This document shows positions 11,042 through 22,643 of a DNA stretch of 64,000 bases, piece after piece. Position 1 is the stretch's first letter. Each line of letters begins with the position of its first letter. Origin of the DNA: Euleptes europaea (lineage: Eukaryota; Chordata; Lepidosauria; Squamata; Sphaerodactylidae); contig NC_079312.1 in the NCBI RefSeq assembly GCF_029931775.1, positions 15,445,821 to 15,509,820 of the forward strand. The letters run 5' to 3'. The notes under the pieces are model-generated. The model saw only the letters and a program-made list of their open reading frames with translations. It searched no databases and was not told where the DNA came from. The translations under genes were made by a program, and so were the position numbers.

Positions 11042-11265
11042 GTTGTTGCTGTCAAGTCACAGCTGACTTAGGTGACCCTCGTCAGGTTTTCAAGGTAAGA
11101 GATGTTCAAAGGTGGTTTGCCATGGCCTTCCTCTGCGTAACAACCCTGGACTTCCTTGGGGGTCTCCAGTTCAAGTACTAACCATGGCCGACCCTGCGTA
11201 GCTTCTGAGATCTCGCAAGACTGGGCTAGTCTGGGCCATCCGTGTCAGGATGGAAAACACCATAC
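11042..11265 (-). mobile_element. 5S rRNA-headed SINE with Bov-B-like 3' tail
   Basis: Read on the minus strand, the head at 11227-11161 follows vertebrate 5S rRNA closely, including AAGCTACGCAGGGTCGG and GGTTAGTACTTG before GGAGACC; this is the internal Pol III promoter region. The body has GGCAAACCACC. The 3' part (about 11080-11042) reads AGGGTCACC...GTGACTTGACAGCA, like the Bov-B end at 39000-39035 (GGGTCACCATGAGTCGGAAA then CGACTTGACGGCA). That fits mobilisation by Bov-B machinery. It is a SINE, not a 5S gene. Confidence 0.85.
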
Positions 11266-13550
11266 ACACAAATAAAATCCCTGGCGTGTAGCTCTGTTAC
11301 TGCTGTTGCCCAACTATAAGGACAGAGGGGTCAAGAGGCGAAGGTCTCCAATACAGCCACTGAGGGCTCAGCCTGAATCCCCCCCATCCTCCATCCACTA
11401 GGCTACCCAGCCATTATGCCAACCTTACCTGCTAGTTGTCTCAAGGGGACATCCAGAACCGGCTCTGTGGGACACACAATACAGCCTTCCCCTTTCTTGG
11501 GATTTCCCACTCTTCAGTCACCTCAATAGGGTCACAGAGGTACAGAGAGGGCAAATTTGAAGTCCCCTCGACAGCTGGAACCCCCCACTCTGGTTGCTGC
11601 AATTCCCTTTGGCTTCTTCAGGGGAAAAAGCCAGGAAATGCATTTCAGTCCCTTTCACTGCAGAGAAACAGGAGCTGATCAGCAACAACCTTTGAACAGA
11701 GAGCCCAACCCATATCTCCTAAAATAGGCAATATATTAACTAGTCCGTTAATATATGGATTCTAAAGTCCCAGTCATATCAAAATGGTCTTTGTACAGAA
11801 ATGTCACAGCTGGGATGTCTGCATTTCATGACCCGTTGACTCCACTTTTCCTCCATATCTGGGTGTGCCTGTATACACATGCATATACCGATAAGAATAC
11901 ATTTCGTCCATTTTATGAAGAGGACTGTAGGCAGCTGGGGACAGAATCAATGTGTTCCTATGGATGAAATACAAGACTCCTTTTTGGTTTTGCTGCAACA
12001 GACTAAGCTTCACCTTCCCCACACATAGATGCTGCCAACACTTCCCATGAGATGCTTCTGGTCACACAACTGCTTGCTCCCCAGGTCAGCGGAAGGAAAT
12101 GTGTGCGTTTTTGTTGGCTTCTTTTCGCCTAGTGAGAGGGTGGGCCACAAACAAAAGAGAGTCAAGCGCAAACAAATGTAACACAAATGTTGTAACAGCA
12201 ACAAAAATAATTTGATGCCTCCTTTCCTACAAATTTAACCTTCCAAGGTAGCAATCAGTTAAAAAACATTAAAAACAAACTTTGAAAACAATGCATATAT
12301 ATATGGAAAACAACAATTGAAAACATAAACAGGAAGGAGAGTCAATAAGGGATAGAAACATTGTTACCCGAATTGCTCTATCAGTGGGGAAATTAGCTTA
12401 GCAATTGGTAACTATGTATTTTTATAGCGAGATAGCACTCAACTATACCAGAATCCGTTTAATGAGACTTTGAATAAAGACAGACAAGGATTCCAAATTA
12501 AACAGTGTTTATGTCATCAAGCATTCAAATGGTGCAGCACAAACATACAAAGAGGCTAAGAAATAACAGAGAGTAGTACAGAGACTACTCTGTACTATTT
12601 GCCAATGTGGCAGGAGATCGTTGATCAAATATTTACCGTATCTAGACGAGGTGGTGTCCAATTTCACATAGACTAACAACAGATTGAAAAGGAAGACTGA
12701 GATGGGGTCAGGGGTTCCCATAGACTTGACCAGCAAGACGGGAGGGAGCGTGGCTAGGCTGCGCAAAACCAAACCAACAGAATAACGGCAAGGGTGCCAG
12801 GAAAGACCTAAGGTGGACATAATGGGCTTGGACTCCCCCAGTTATACTGTTTTTCTGGGGGCGGGGAGATGGGTTTCACCCCTCCTAGGTTCCCAGGTGA
12901 CAAAAGGTGACAAAGGGACTAATCTGTGGCTGCCGGAGTGGAGTAGTGAGAATTTAGAAATCTATTCTAATGCCAATGACTGTTGCACCCGTGATGAACT
13001 GGAATCTCTCTGCTGATGAGATTTACATTCAGGAACAATAGGAGCGATCTGTGCAAACGTCCTGGGATCGCTGCTGCTGATGCGGAGGAATGACTCATCC
13101 GGACTGCTGCTGATGGCCCATTAAGCAGGGCTGTTGCAAGGGGGTGTGTGTCTGATACTGACTTCCTGACATTCTGCTTCTTTTGACATGGCTGCAGCTG
13201 GAATAGAGCCTATACAGGAACATGGCTTCCCTCTGGTTCACCGGAGGCTGCCCCTGCATCTGCTTCCTGGCTGCTAACTGCACGGCGCTCGCAGGAGCGG
13301 CCACGTCCGTATCAACGGAGCGCGCAGCGACCGTCCCTGTACCGTTTGGGGCGGGTGCGCAGCCAGCATAGACTGTCAGTGCCTGCATAGCGGGTTGCCA
13401 GGTCCCGACCAGGAGGTTTAGGCAGGCCCGTATGCTAACAACATGAAACAAAAAAGTCTTCATCTGCTGACGGAATATAACAATAGAGGGAGACGGATGA
13501 CTCCGCAATTTGGTGGCACAATCAAGAAGCCCTTTCATGGGATGCTACCC
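11266..13550. other. Long stretch with no recognised gene
   Basis: No known family was recognised. The longest frames are minus-strand 12509-12820 and 13095-13538 (147 codons, Ala/Gln-rich middle, no motif I can name). Codon content and lack of motifs give no reason to call a gene. It could be remnants of an old retroelement. Confidence 0.35.
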
Positions 13551-13554
13551 AATT

Positions 13555-15290
13555 CCCCTCAGATGACAGTGCAAATGAAGCACGCCCCCCTCAAATGACC
13601 AGAATTGGTAACTTCATGTGGCAGTGGGTGGTCCTTAATGCATTTCAGCTCTAGCCATATAGTCAATACCAGCACATTGAATTGGGCCCAGAAGCAAATT
13701 GGAAGCCAGTGAAGCAAGAGTGGGGTTATATGGTCCCTATCACCCACTCCGGACAGCATTCTCACTTCAGCATTCTGTACCAATTGTAGCTTCCACACAC
13801 TCTTCAAGGGCAGCCACACGGAGAGCACAATGCAGTAGTCTAATCTAGATGTTACCAGGGCATGCAACACAGTGGCAAGATCTTGTCTGCACAGTAAGGG
13901 CTGCAGATAGCTCCCCAGCTGAAGCTGCTGAAGGGGAACCCTGGTCACTGCTGCCACACGTTTCTCCAACAGGAAACCCTGGTTCAGAAGCACCTCCAAG
14001 CTATGAACTGCTCCTTTAGAGGGAGTGCAACCCCATCCAGAACTGGAGGAATCCAAATACCTGGGTCAGACCTTCCTCCCCTCCCCCTACACACACACCA
14101 GTACCATCTCTGTTTTGTTGGGATTAAGTTTCCGCTTGTTAGCTCTGATCAACCCAAAAACTGCCTTAAGGCACCTGTTCACAGTTTCCATGGCCTCCCT
14201 GGAATCTGCTGGAAATGCAAGATAGAGCTAAGTGTCATCCACAGACTGGTGGCAATTCAACCTCAATCTCCAGATGACCTCTCCCAGTGGCTTCATATAG
14301 ATGTTGAAAAGCAGAGGGTGGAAACATTGAACCTTCCAGGACTACATAGGTCAAAGGCCAAGAAGCTGAGCAGCAGCCCCCCAGCACCACACTCTGAAAC
14401 TAACCTTTGAAGTAAGACTGAAACAACTGCACAAAGGGCCTTCCAGTCCCTACCCCGAAAGGCGATCCAGAAGGATACCATGATTGATGATATCAGAAAT
14501 GGCTGAGAGGGCTGAAGAATCAACCAGGTCACTCTCCCCACATCCACCTCCCACACAGATCATCCACCAGGGCAACCAAGGCCATTTGAATCTCATAACC
14601 AGGCTTAAAGCCAGATGTGAATTGATCCAAATAATCTGCTCCATTCTGGAATCATTGCAGTTGTCCAGCCACCTCTGGTTCAATCACCTTGCTCAAGAAT
14701 GTCACATCCGAGACTGGCTGATAGTGATCGAAATCTCCTGTGTCCAGGGGAGGTTCCTTTAGTAGTGGAAGTACCACTTCCTGCTTCAAGACAGGGGCAA
14801 CCACCCCCCACTCAGGTAAGCATTTGCTGTGCTCTGCACCCAGCCCCCCAGCCCCCCAATGGTAGATTTAAGCAGCCAGGAGGGGCAAGGGTCAGACAAG
14901 TAGGAGGTAGTGGCCAGACTTCCCAAAATCCTGTTCACAGCCTCAGATTGAAGAAGAAGAGTTGGTTTTTATATGCCGACTTTCTCTACCACTTAAGGGA
15001 GAATCAAACGGGCTTACAATTACCTTACCTTCCCTTCCCCACAACAGACACCCTGTGAGGTAGGTGGGGCTGAGAGAGCTCTAGGAGAACTGTGTCAAGC
15101 TGAAAGGGATCCCATGCAAGTAGGCAAGTCGGCATCCCAGGACCATCCCATGCAAGTAGGCAAGTCGGCACCCCAGGACCATCCTGTCAGTGTGAATGTA
15201 CAGTCCAAGTCGGAATGGATACAGGAGATTTTGTCTGCAAAGTGTTGAGCAAAATTATTGCAATGGGCTGTGGAAGAGTCCACCTCCTCC
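13555..15290 (-). mobile_element. L2/CR1-group LINE, reverse transcriptase region, degraded
   Basis: Minus-strand fragments in order: a pre-RT segment (about 15283-15100, ADKISCIHSDLD), RT blocks FLSKVIEPEVAGQLQ, INHGILLDRLSG and LKAVLGW, and the C-terminal block LVTSRLDYCIVL...LQLVQNAEVRMLSG...LLHWLPI at 13950-13640. The frame is broken several times. The SINE end at 14945-15090 interrupts it. A ~38-bp unit (core CCATGCAAGTAGGCAAGTCG) is tandemly doubled at about 15108-15182. Confidence 0.75.
14945..15090 (-). mobile_element. 3' half of a tRNA-type SINE inside the LINE
   Basis: On the minus strand it carries the typical tail CCTACCTCACAGGGTGTCTG, then TAGAGAAAGTCGGCATAT and AAAAACCAACTCTTCTTCTT. 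The 5' tRNA-like head is absent. Confidence 0.7.
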
Positions 15291-16455
15291 CTAGTCCAGA
15301 GCCCGATAGGCCCTCCCCACCCGAAAGAGTTCTGCAGGTCTATACTGTTCGATTACAACAATGGCAGAGAAATAGTGTTTCTTTGCAGTTGCCCCTACCA
15401 CTGAGTGTATAACATGATGTGAGTAGCTGAGCAGCTGTGGATTCACACACACCCTGTCACAGACACACAAAGAGTTTTCTCTATAGACTCAGGAATAGTT
15501 GAACCCGCCGGTTTGCAACAGAAGCAAGTTGGGCCCCGTGCTGATTGCCCTGTGCCTGCAGCATCAGATCCTCGTGTCTTCTCCATCTCTGGAGCCAATT
15601 GGACATACTTTTAAAATTATTTTTGTTTTTAAAAAAATCATGTGAGAAACATTCTATTCCTGTAAGGACGCAGGGAAGTCGTTGTTTTTGCCAAGAAGGG
15701 TGGAGACGGTGAATGAAGGTTAGCAGCAGAGGGAGTTTGTTTGCTGTTGCAGTGAATAAGATATTCTAGGCTCTCATCACCTTTTATAAGGTATTTGAAA
15801 ATTATGTTATGTGGGAAATTAATTGAGAAAAGGGGAGCGTTAGTATGACGGGCCTTATTATTGGAGTCATGTTGTTATTGGAGTGATTTTTCAAGCCGAA
15901 GGCTGGTTTCTCTGATGCTGAGTTTGTTCCAAGAGGAAAGACATTGCAAGACTTTGGCACTTGTTGGAGCGGAAAAGCTGGACTCTGATCACCATAAAAT
16001 ATTATTATCAGGAAGAACCAGCAGCTTCACTGAAATGGAAGCAGGCGACTCTAAGCCCAAAGCTCCATCATCTCAGGAGGTTTTAGAGGGACAATCCTGA
16101 GGAAAAGTCGGCAATCCCTGCACATCAGACAAGCACAGGAAACCAACGGGAAACCTGCTGAAAGTGGAGGGAGCCAATGAGGAAGAAGGTGCCTCTAGGT
16201 CCCCTCTCTTCCTCCATGCCCACAAAATTAAGTTTTTGAGGGAAAATCCTGAGGAATCTTCGGGAGAGGGACAATTTGTCCTGTTTTTTTGGGGGGGGGG
16301 AATACTACTTGCCTATTAACATCTAAACTTCTTTTGCTGTGTTAAAATGCACCAGTTGGCTTACTTATGGAATTTAAAAGTATAAATGCCTGAGAGAGCA
16401 ATCCCAAACAGATCTACTCATAACCCTACTAAAGTCTATTCAGTGTGGCTTACTT
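15291..16455. other. No recognised gene
   Basis: AT-rich to mixed sequence. A plus-strand frame at 15861-16100 has no recognisable domain. Some of it may be old LTR or UTR material, but I cannot support that. Confidence 0.35.
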
Positions 16456-16464
16456 CTATGAAAG

Positions 16465-16625
16465 TGTTAGTAAAGGTAAAGGTAGTCCCCTGTGCAAGCA
16501 CCGGGTCATTCCTGACCCATGGGGTGACGTCACATCCCAACGTTTCCTAGGCAGACTTTGTTTACGGGGTGGTTTGCCAGTGCCTTCCCCAGTCATCTTC
16601 CCTTTACCCCCAGCAAGCTGGGTTA
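16465..16625 (+). mobile_element. SINE-like interspersed repeat
   Basis: The block GTAAAGGTAAAGGTAGTCCC, CACCGGGTCATTCCTGACCC, GGGTGACGTCACAT and TTACGGGGTGGTTTGCC...CCTTCCCCAGTCA has the look of a repeat I recall as common in squamates. It has no coding capacity. Confidence 0.55.
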
Positions 16626-17082
16626 TTGGTGAGGCACTATTAAGTTTTCTATATGCAAAACTGCAAATATGCCCAAATATTTGACAGTCACAAACCTGTG
16701 CCTCTTAAGCCATCTGAGTGGCAAGAAAAATAAAAGTAGAAATTAGAAAAAAATGTAGTAGGCCACATAAAATGCTTATTTTTTTTATTTTTTTTTACAG
16801 AAACAGCAACTAGTATTGGGGTGTATACGTCACAATAACCTAGTCTGATGGTCCGATGAATGGTGGGATGATAGCCAATGATAGTCTTCTGGACCTGCTG
16901 GGCTGGCCTCACCCATTGGGGGTTCTAGACGGGTATTCAGGATTGGAGGGGTAAGAAATTCTCTTCTAAACACCTCCCCTTTGATAGGGTGCCTTATTTG
17001 TCAGCTGCAGCCGGGGATCCACAGCAACGGCATAATCAAACGGGTGATTTGCGGAAGATCCCGGGCAGTCCCTGGCCCCACC
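16626..17082. other. Spacer, nothing recognised
   Basis: No gene or clear repeat seen. Confidence 0.3.
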
Positions 17083-17305
17083 ATGAACACGTGAAGCTGC
17101 CTTATACTGAACCAGACCCTTGGTCCATCAAAGTCAGTATTGTCTACTCAGACCGGTAACAGCTCTCCAGGGTCGCAGGCAGGGGCCTTTCACATCCCCT
17201 ACCTCACCTGCCTATTCCCTTTAAGTGGAGGTGCCAGGGATTGAACCTGGGACCTTCTGCATGACAAAGCAGATGCTCTACCAACTGAGCCATGCTCCCT
17301 CCGCT
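17083..17305 (-). mobile_element. Full-length tRNA-derived SINE
   Basis: Minus-strand copy with a tRNA-like head: A box TGGCTCAGTTGG (17281-17292) and B box GGTTCAATCCC (17237-17247), with an anticodon-arm-like stretch between. The body ends GACCAAGGGTCTGGTTCAGT and AAGGCAGCTTCACGTG. It is the most complete copy of this family in the window. Confidence 0.85.
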
Positions 17306-18764
17306 TATGTTCTGTGTTGTCTTGTATGTGTGTGCTGTTGTTGTTTAGAGTTATTCGTTGGAAACAGACAAGACTGAGAAGTTGCTTGCAACGTCTGGAG
17401 TGGGACAAGAACTTGAACAAGCGACCAGAAAGACTCTGAAAGAAAAGCAAAACCAAGGGCGCGGAGCCGTGGGAACGGGAGGAGGAGGGAGACGGGAAGC
17501 TGAGCTCGGAGCAGGGGATGTGTGTTTCAAATATCAAACTCTCTTGACTAAGAACCCAGTTATTGAGGCTTTGAGGTGTTTGGGATGTTTGGGAAACTTA
17601 AAGAAAAGAGATCTGAAGAAAGTTTCAATAATCAAACAAAGGAAAGCTTCAATAAATGAAAAACGGAGAATTCCCTCCCCCCTCTAAAAGCCATGGCTGT
17701 GAAATCGAAAGCGGGACCGACTGTGCCGGGACGGCGACCATCTACTTTCGGGGTACAGAAGGACCCCAGCAGGTCTCACATTGGGGGGGGGGGGCTTCCT
17801 CCTCTCGTAATAACAGGGGTAGTTTATAACACAGAAACAGCATAGAGCTTGAAGCACCGGGTTCTTGCATACAAATGCAGAGAGGGATCGTCCGTCTCTA
17901 CCGGTCAAGCGACGAGCTTCAGAAAGCAGATCTTTCTTTGTTGTATAAGACTTCCGTCTACTGGAGCTAGACTAGAACTGCAGCTTTTGGGGTGTTTTTT
18001 GTGTATGTGGCTTGGTGGCAATTGTGAAGCTTTAAGGAGTGAAGATGCCCCTCATCTTATGGGAATGTTTGGACTATAGACTGGTATCTGTGGGGCTGTT
18101 TTATTTTTGTGCTCCCTGTTCTCTGGTATAATCAGATTCCGTTTTCTTCTATGTTTTTGGACCCTGTATAGCTCAAGTTAAAGGATTACAAGATCAATTA
18201 GAGTATACTATTTTTTGGACTGTTTTTCTTCTGACGTTTTTTTCTTTCCTTCCACCCTGAAGACCTCTTGATGTGCTTGAAAACTTACACTATGTTTTGT
18301 GCCCAGTTAAATAGTAAAAGGTACTACACGGACTTTGTTCTTATTTGGGGTTGTTGCATGGACCACTACAGCTGTACAAGTTTTTCCATATTCCAGGAAT
18401 GACAGGGGGGGGATTTGGATAAGTCCAATTTGGCCATAGACACACTGCAATGCGAATGTGGGCAGGTGACGTGTTTCTGAAAGGGATCGGGTGGGTGTAT
18501 CCGTTAAATGAGGATGACCTGAAGGGCAGTTTCCTCCCCTCCCTTTTATTTTGGGTGCTTACTCTACCATCTACCTCCCAGTTTACCAGTGCACAGAAGC
18601 AAATGACTAGAAATGAGCAACATAGAGCAATGCAAGTCTGAACTAAAGTTACAGGACCACTCTGAATAGAAAACTTTCCATGGTAAACTAAAATGTCCTG
18701 AATCTGTATAAGTTCCCCACATTCCTGGGTCTGGTAATAATACAAGCAGCCTGGGACATACTAA
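17306..18764. other. No recognised gene
   Basis: Roughly 1.4 kb with a GC-rich patch at 17440-17520 and poly-G near 17785. No frame shows a known domain. A retroelement 5' UTR is possible but unproven. Confidence 0.3.
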
Positions 18765-18822
18765 AACACATCTGGCCCACTCTAATGCCCGGTTTGAAAT
18801 CCCTGCAGCACTTTTTCATTAC

Positions 18823-18941
18823 CTTTGAACTGTTTCTTGATGCCTTCCAAAAAAGGATTTAAATCCGAGAAGTCCCAGATGTGCCACTTCAGTGCAAGAG
18901 GAAAAGTCATTGGATTCCCAAATGCCTCCTTTTCTTCATAC
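18823..18941 (-). CDS. Orphan TRIM exon (119 nt), open frame
   Basis: Equivalent of the TRIM exon between the 23-nt micro-exon and the B30.2 part. The frame in phase with TRIM genes reads YEEKEAFGNPMTFPLALKWH, then IWDFSDLNPFLEGIKKQFK, with no stop. It has an acceptor (TCTCAAG) and a donor (AAAG then GTAATG). Its duplicate at 39506-39625 is 120 nt and frameshifted, so this copy is the better preserved. It lies downstream of the B30.2 exon of gene B in transcription order, and no further TRIM exon was found to its left. It is probably a stranded duplicate; use as an alternative exon would require a rearrangement. Confidence 0.7.
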
Positions 18942-19037
18942 CTTGAGAAAATCATGTTAAAGTATCATCCATCCGATTCACAATATCCCCCCAGTGGATC
19001 AAGGAAACAGAGGAAGGAATTGGCAGAAAGCTTACAG

Positions 19038-19348
19038 CAGGGGTCCCCAACCTTTTTGAGCCTGCCAGCACATTTGTAATTCTGACACAGCATAATAGGC
19101 ATAACATTAGAATGGCTGCCACAAAACGGCTACTGGAGGAGGAGGAGGAGGCAACCACAACATGACTGCCTAAGCTTAATTTCCAGTAACACAATTCAGA
19201 TCCTTGTGCTGGCAGCTGCCAATCAAGTCTCCAGTAGTCAATCAGAATCTTTTATAGAGAAAAGCCCTACCTGGCTCCACCCACTTCCAAAAAAATATCT
19301 GGCAAGTGCCAGAAAAGGTGCCCACGGGCACCACATTGGGGACCCCTG
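19038..19348. mobile_element. hAT-type MITE (CAGGGGTCCCCAA ends)
   Basis: 311-bp element with terminal inverted repeats CAGGGGTCCCCAA and TTGGGGACCCCTG. Flanking 8-mers (GCTTACAG and ACTTGGAG) are a weak 8-bp duplication. The duplicate block at 39.7 kb lacks it and serves as an empty site. A truncated minus-strand relative lies at 26500-26668. Confidence 0.85.
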
Positions 19349-19744
19349 ACTTGGAGACACAGGCTGAGGCTGAAAGCAGAAAAAGATGGAAGGCTCTTTG
19401 GAGAGCAACGTCGTCCACCTCACTGTCGCTCCTGGAACCCAAGAGCCACAACAGCAGCTGGGAGGAATGGTTATTTAAAAATAAAACAGAGCCCGTTTCG
19501 GCTTAGGACACCACCACAGGGGGAGGAAGGGCTCCTGTCTACCCCCCAGCCATTTTCCCTTGCAGAAACAGCACCGGGGGGGGGGGGCTAATTCTCCATT
19601 TTGCTACTCCATGTGGACTATTCTGTGCATTTGAAGCAGCAAAAAAGGGGAAATAACTCCCTTCCCCAGCGTTGTTTAGGCAGGGTTGTTGTGAGGATAA
19701 AATGGAAGAGAGCGGAATTAGGTTCAGCCGTAACGCCTTCATAT

Positions 19745-20150
19745 CTTTTTCTCCAGCCCATAATACTAGAACTCGGAGGCACCCAATGAAGTTGCTGAGA
19801 AATAGGTTTGGGATAGACAAAAAGACTTTTTTTTTTTTTACTCAATCAATAATTAAATTGTTGAATTCATTGCTGATGATGACCATGAGCATAGCTAGCT
19901 TTAAAAGAGGACTAGACATATTCAAGGAGGAGAGGTCCAGCAGTGGCCACTAAACATGGTGACTGAAGTGAGCCTCCATAGCCAGAAGCAGCCAACCTCT
20001 AAATAACACTGCTGGGAGGCAGCAGCAGGGGAACGTCTCGGCCTCTGTGCCGTGTTTGTTGACCGTCCAGGGGCATTCCTTGGCCACTGTGTAGAACAGG
20101 ATGCTGGACTAAATGGACCACTGGTCTCACTCAGCGGGCTCTGCTTACAT
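19745..20150 (+). mobile_element. CR1-like LINE 3' end
   Basis: A frame with NTRTRRHPMKL, then FFFTQSIIKLLNS, is followed by a 3' UTR containing TGGCCACTGTG and CAGGATGCTGGACTAAATGG, as in CR1-type LINE ends. Its UTR part is shared with the duplicate at 40.0-40.2 kb. Confidence 0.65.
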
Positions 20151-20468
20151 TTTCAAGAGTGAGGCTGAGAGACCATGGAAGGAAGCAGGTCACAATGACA
20201 TCACCCTACCCAGACGTCTCCTTCCTTCTGTTCGTTTTTTTGCCCCGGTGGGAGGCGTGAAAACTTCAAACCCAATAATGTCACATGACAATTCTTCCTC
20301 TAAATCTACTTGGGGAGACTTACAGCAGAAGCCTGAATTTTCTGGTCACCAGCCATGTATTGCCCATAATGGGCTGCTCAGTGTGGCAAGAATTCTGCAC
20401 ATTCTCTCCCTTGAGCTCTTTAATGTTTGGACTCCTCTGCCTGCTACTTACCAAGCAAAGCCAGAGAG

Positions 20469-21226
20469 TGTAATAGGAAACCACAAACCATGTTCTTAGG
20501 ACAGTCTCAGACCACACATTCATAGCAGTAAAGCATATAGGTTTATTGAACTTACAAAAAGAATATGAAGCAAAGGAGAAAGCAATACTTAACTAAATAT
20601 ATATGACAGCACTTAACAAACGTATACATACTGACAGACAAACAGATACAGAGGCCTCTGGGTCACTTCCAGAGAGAGAGAGACAGAGATGGCAACCATT
20701 CAAAGGGTCTGTGGTCTTTCCGTGGAAGAACAAGGACTTGGCATCTGGATCAGCCTTATATGGGCTGAACCGTGAGGAGAGGGTCTCAAATGACCCCTCC
20801 CTGTCACATTCTTTAGAAAATGAGTTTCCACAAATCATGACTAAGATTGTTTAGAAATATCTTGTTCCATAATAATTCTTTCAGTGTCCAAGTCTGATAT
20901 CTGATTTTCCTGTCCATCACTCGATGTACCAAAAACAATCTCCCCCTTCGTGAGCAGACAATTTGCCACCTGCTTGAACGGCCTTGATTTGGCCTTGATT
21001 TGGAGCACGTAATGTGCTTTGGGTGACTAGCTCCTGTGCCCTTTAGGATCAAGAGCCTAATTAGAGCTGATGTCAGCTAAAAGTCAGGTCTTCATATTGC
21101 TTCTAAGTTATAGATTAATAAGCTACAGATTAATAAAATTGGTTTTTCTTAACCCAAATCAATATTGTCTATAGATTAATATTTTCAATATAGATTGATG
21201 TTCAATACAAAAATTTTCTCACCACA
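20469..21226 (-). mobile_element. Possible LTR fossil
   Basis: On the minus strand the block begins TGTGGTGAG and ends CCTATTACA, with AATAAA about 90 bases before the end. No target duplication was found, so this is a tentative call. Confidence 0.35.
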
Positions 21227-22128
21227 CTCAGCATGACAAATGCTTCATTTCAGAAGCTTATACTCATCTGAAGAGTGGCACAAACACACAGAGAGACAAA
21301 AGAGAAATTTTAATAGAAGATTAACCTAGCAGAACCCTGGTTACAGAAATCCCCCTCCTGATTTTCTTTATACAACTGGAGAGCTGGGGACAGTTCAAGT
21401 CAACAAATGAAAGCATCCTTGTGCCTTATCTGGCACTTATGAAATCCCCCCCCCCCAAAAAAAACCCAACAATTCAAGACAGCACAGTTTTCAAATCAAC
21501 ATAATTTTATCATTAACATAATATCTGTACAACCCTCACATCTACCATGACTGAAACCCAAGTGCTAGGAACATAGCAACCTTGATAGCATCCTCCTTGC
21601 CCTTCAGGAGGGGCACTCCAATGGGATTTCTGAGGGAGAAAAACCTCCCAATAGCCTGAGGCTGACATAGGTCGTTTTTGCATGGGAACTTGGACCCACA
21701 TTCGCCCCGTCTGACTCGGTTGTTCCTTGGAGTTCTGCATGTGTTTTCCATCCATTAGACATGAGCTCGCTGACAACCCTCGCAACGTCTGGGTCTTCCC
21801 ATCCCTCTCTTAACTCGACTCTTCCCTCTAACCTGAGCTCAGCCCAGCTGAAATCTCCATGCAGATAGCAAAGCACTGGACACAGACGACTGCTTTCTCT
21901 CACAACCAATCACAAAGCAGCGTGTCAAGAGACAGGCATTCAAATACTTCCTGCTTCCTCGGAGCACTTTCTGAGGCGAAATGTATTACTGTTGCTTTCA
22001 GAAATGAGAAACAAAGGGGAAAAAGGGAATGTTGGGAAATGCAGGAGAAATGTCTCCATTTTACCCCAGTTTTGGTGGTTGGGAGCCCGGAGAGGCCTTA
22101 TCGATCCTCCTGCTGTGAAGAGACAGTC
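21227..22128 (-). other. Region after the B30.2 stop, presumed 3' UTR
   Basis: No exon. It lies directly downstream of the B30.2 coding end on the minus strand, so part is probably the old TRIM 3' UTR. It contains poly-C at 21447 and no clear repeat. Confidence 0.35.
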
Positions 22129-22643
22129 TTAAGAGAGTTTGAGGTAGCCCTTTTGATACACCCAAAACAAGGGCAGGAGGGTCTCTCCAGAGAAGGAGGC
22201 TCCGGAGAACTCGTAGATCAGGGCCGCTCTGTCAGTGTCGAAAAAGGCCACTCGGCCCCCAGCGTAGTTCAGGCAGACTCAGATCCTCTTCAATTTCCCC
22301 CTCAGGGACAGGGGGTGGTGGTGGTCTTTTAAGGCAGCCTTGTAGTGTCCCCCCCACTTCCCCACAGTCCAGATCCCTTCCTCAGGACAAAAGAGGACCC
22401 CTCCCTTCCTCCTCACAGTCTTTCTGACCACCCCCACAATCCATCCTCCCTCACTTCCCACAAGGACTTCCCAGAAATGGCGGCCTGCCGTGAATCCCTC
22501 ACGGCCCAGCACAGAATTATATTGGTCAAATATCTCAGGATTGTCGGGCAGAGTATGAGCTTTTTCTCCCCATCTCACGCTTTTACGATCTTCGGACAGG
22601 ACGAGTCGGGGATGAGCTGTGTCTGAATCCAGAGTCACATTTG
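22129..22643 (-). pseudogene. B30.2/PRY-SPRY exon of TRIM gene B
   Basis: The acceptor CCCAACAG precedes the exon. PRY part: ANVTLDSDTAHPRLVLSED and SVRWG. SPRY part: FTAGRHFWEVLVG and a W-VGV-like segment WIVGVVRKTVRR. After LKRI a TGA (22281-22279) interrupts, then the frame continues VCLNYAGGRVAFFDTD and ALIYEFSGASF to a natural TAA at 22131-22129. A CGA-to-TGA change at an arginine common in this family would explain the stop. The domain is ~170 residues, normal for B30.2. B30.2 binds targets in TRIM and butyrophilin proteins. If expressed, the product would lose the final ~50 residues. Splice phase joins the 33-nt exon at 26318-26350. Confidence 0.85.

Larger units (their letters stand above)
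18765..20240 (-). repeat. Diverged duplicate of the TRIM block at 39.48-40.25 kb
   Basis: Collinear with 39480-40255: the TRIM 119-nt exon, an adjoining intron with AGAGGAAGGAAT and CAGAGGCTGAGGCTGAAAGC-like strings, GAACCC/GGTTATT stretches, and then a shared old LINE 3' end. The hAT MITE at 19038-19348 is present here only. The duplication therefore postdates the LINE end and predates the MITE. Confidence 0.75.

Noticed and set aside
11161-11227. 5S rRNA gene
   Set aside because: Only part of 5S is present and it is fused to SINE body and tail.
17230-17295. tRNA gene
   Set aside because: A and B boxes are present, but the sequence continues into a SINE body shared with 2318-2482, with no clean acceptor stem.
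21542-21909. Frames downstream of B30.2 as a further TRIM exon
   Set aside because: No TRIM motif; B30.2 is the usual last exon and its natural stop precedes this DNA.
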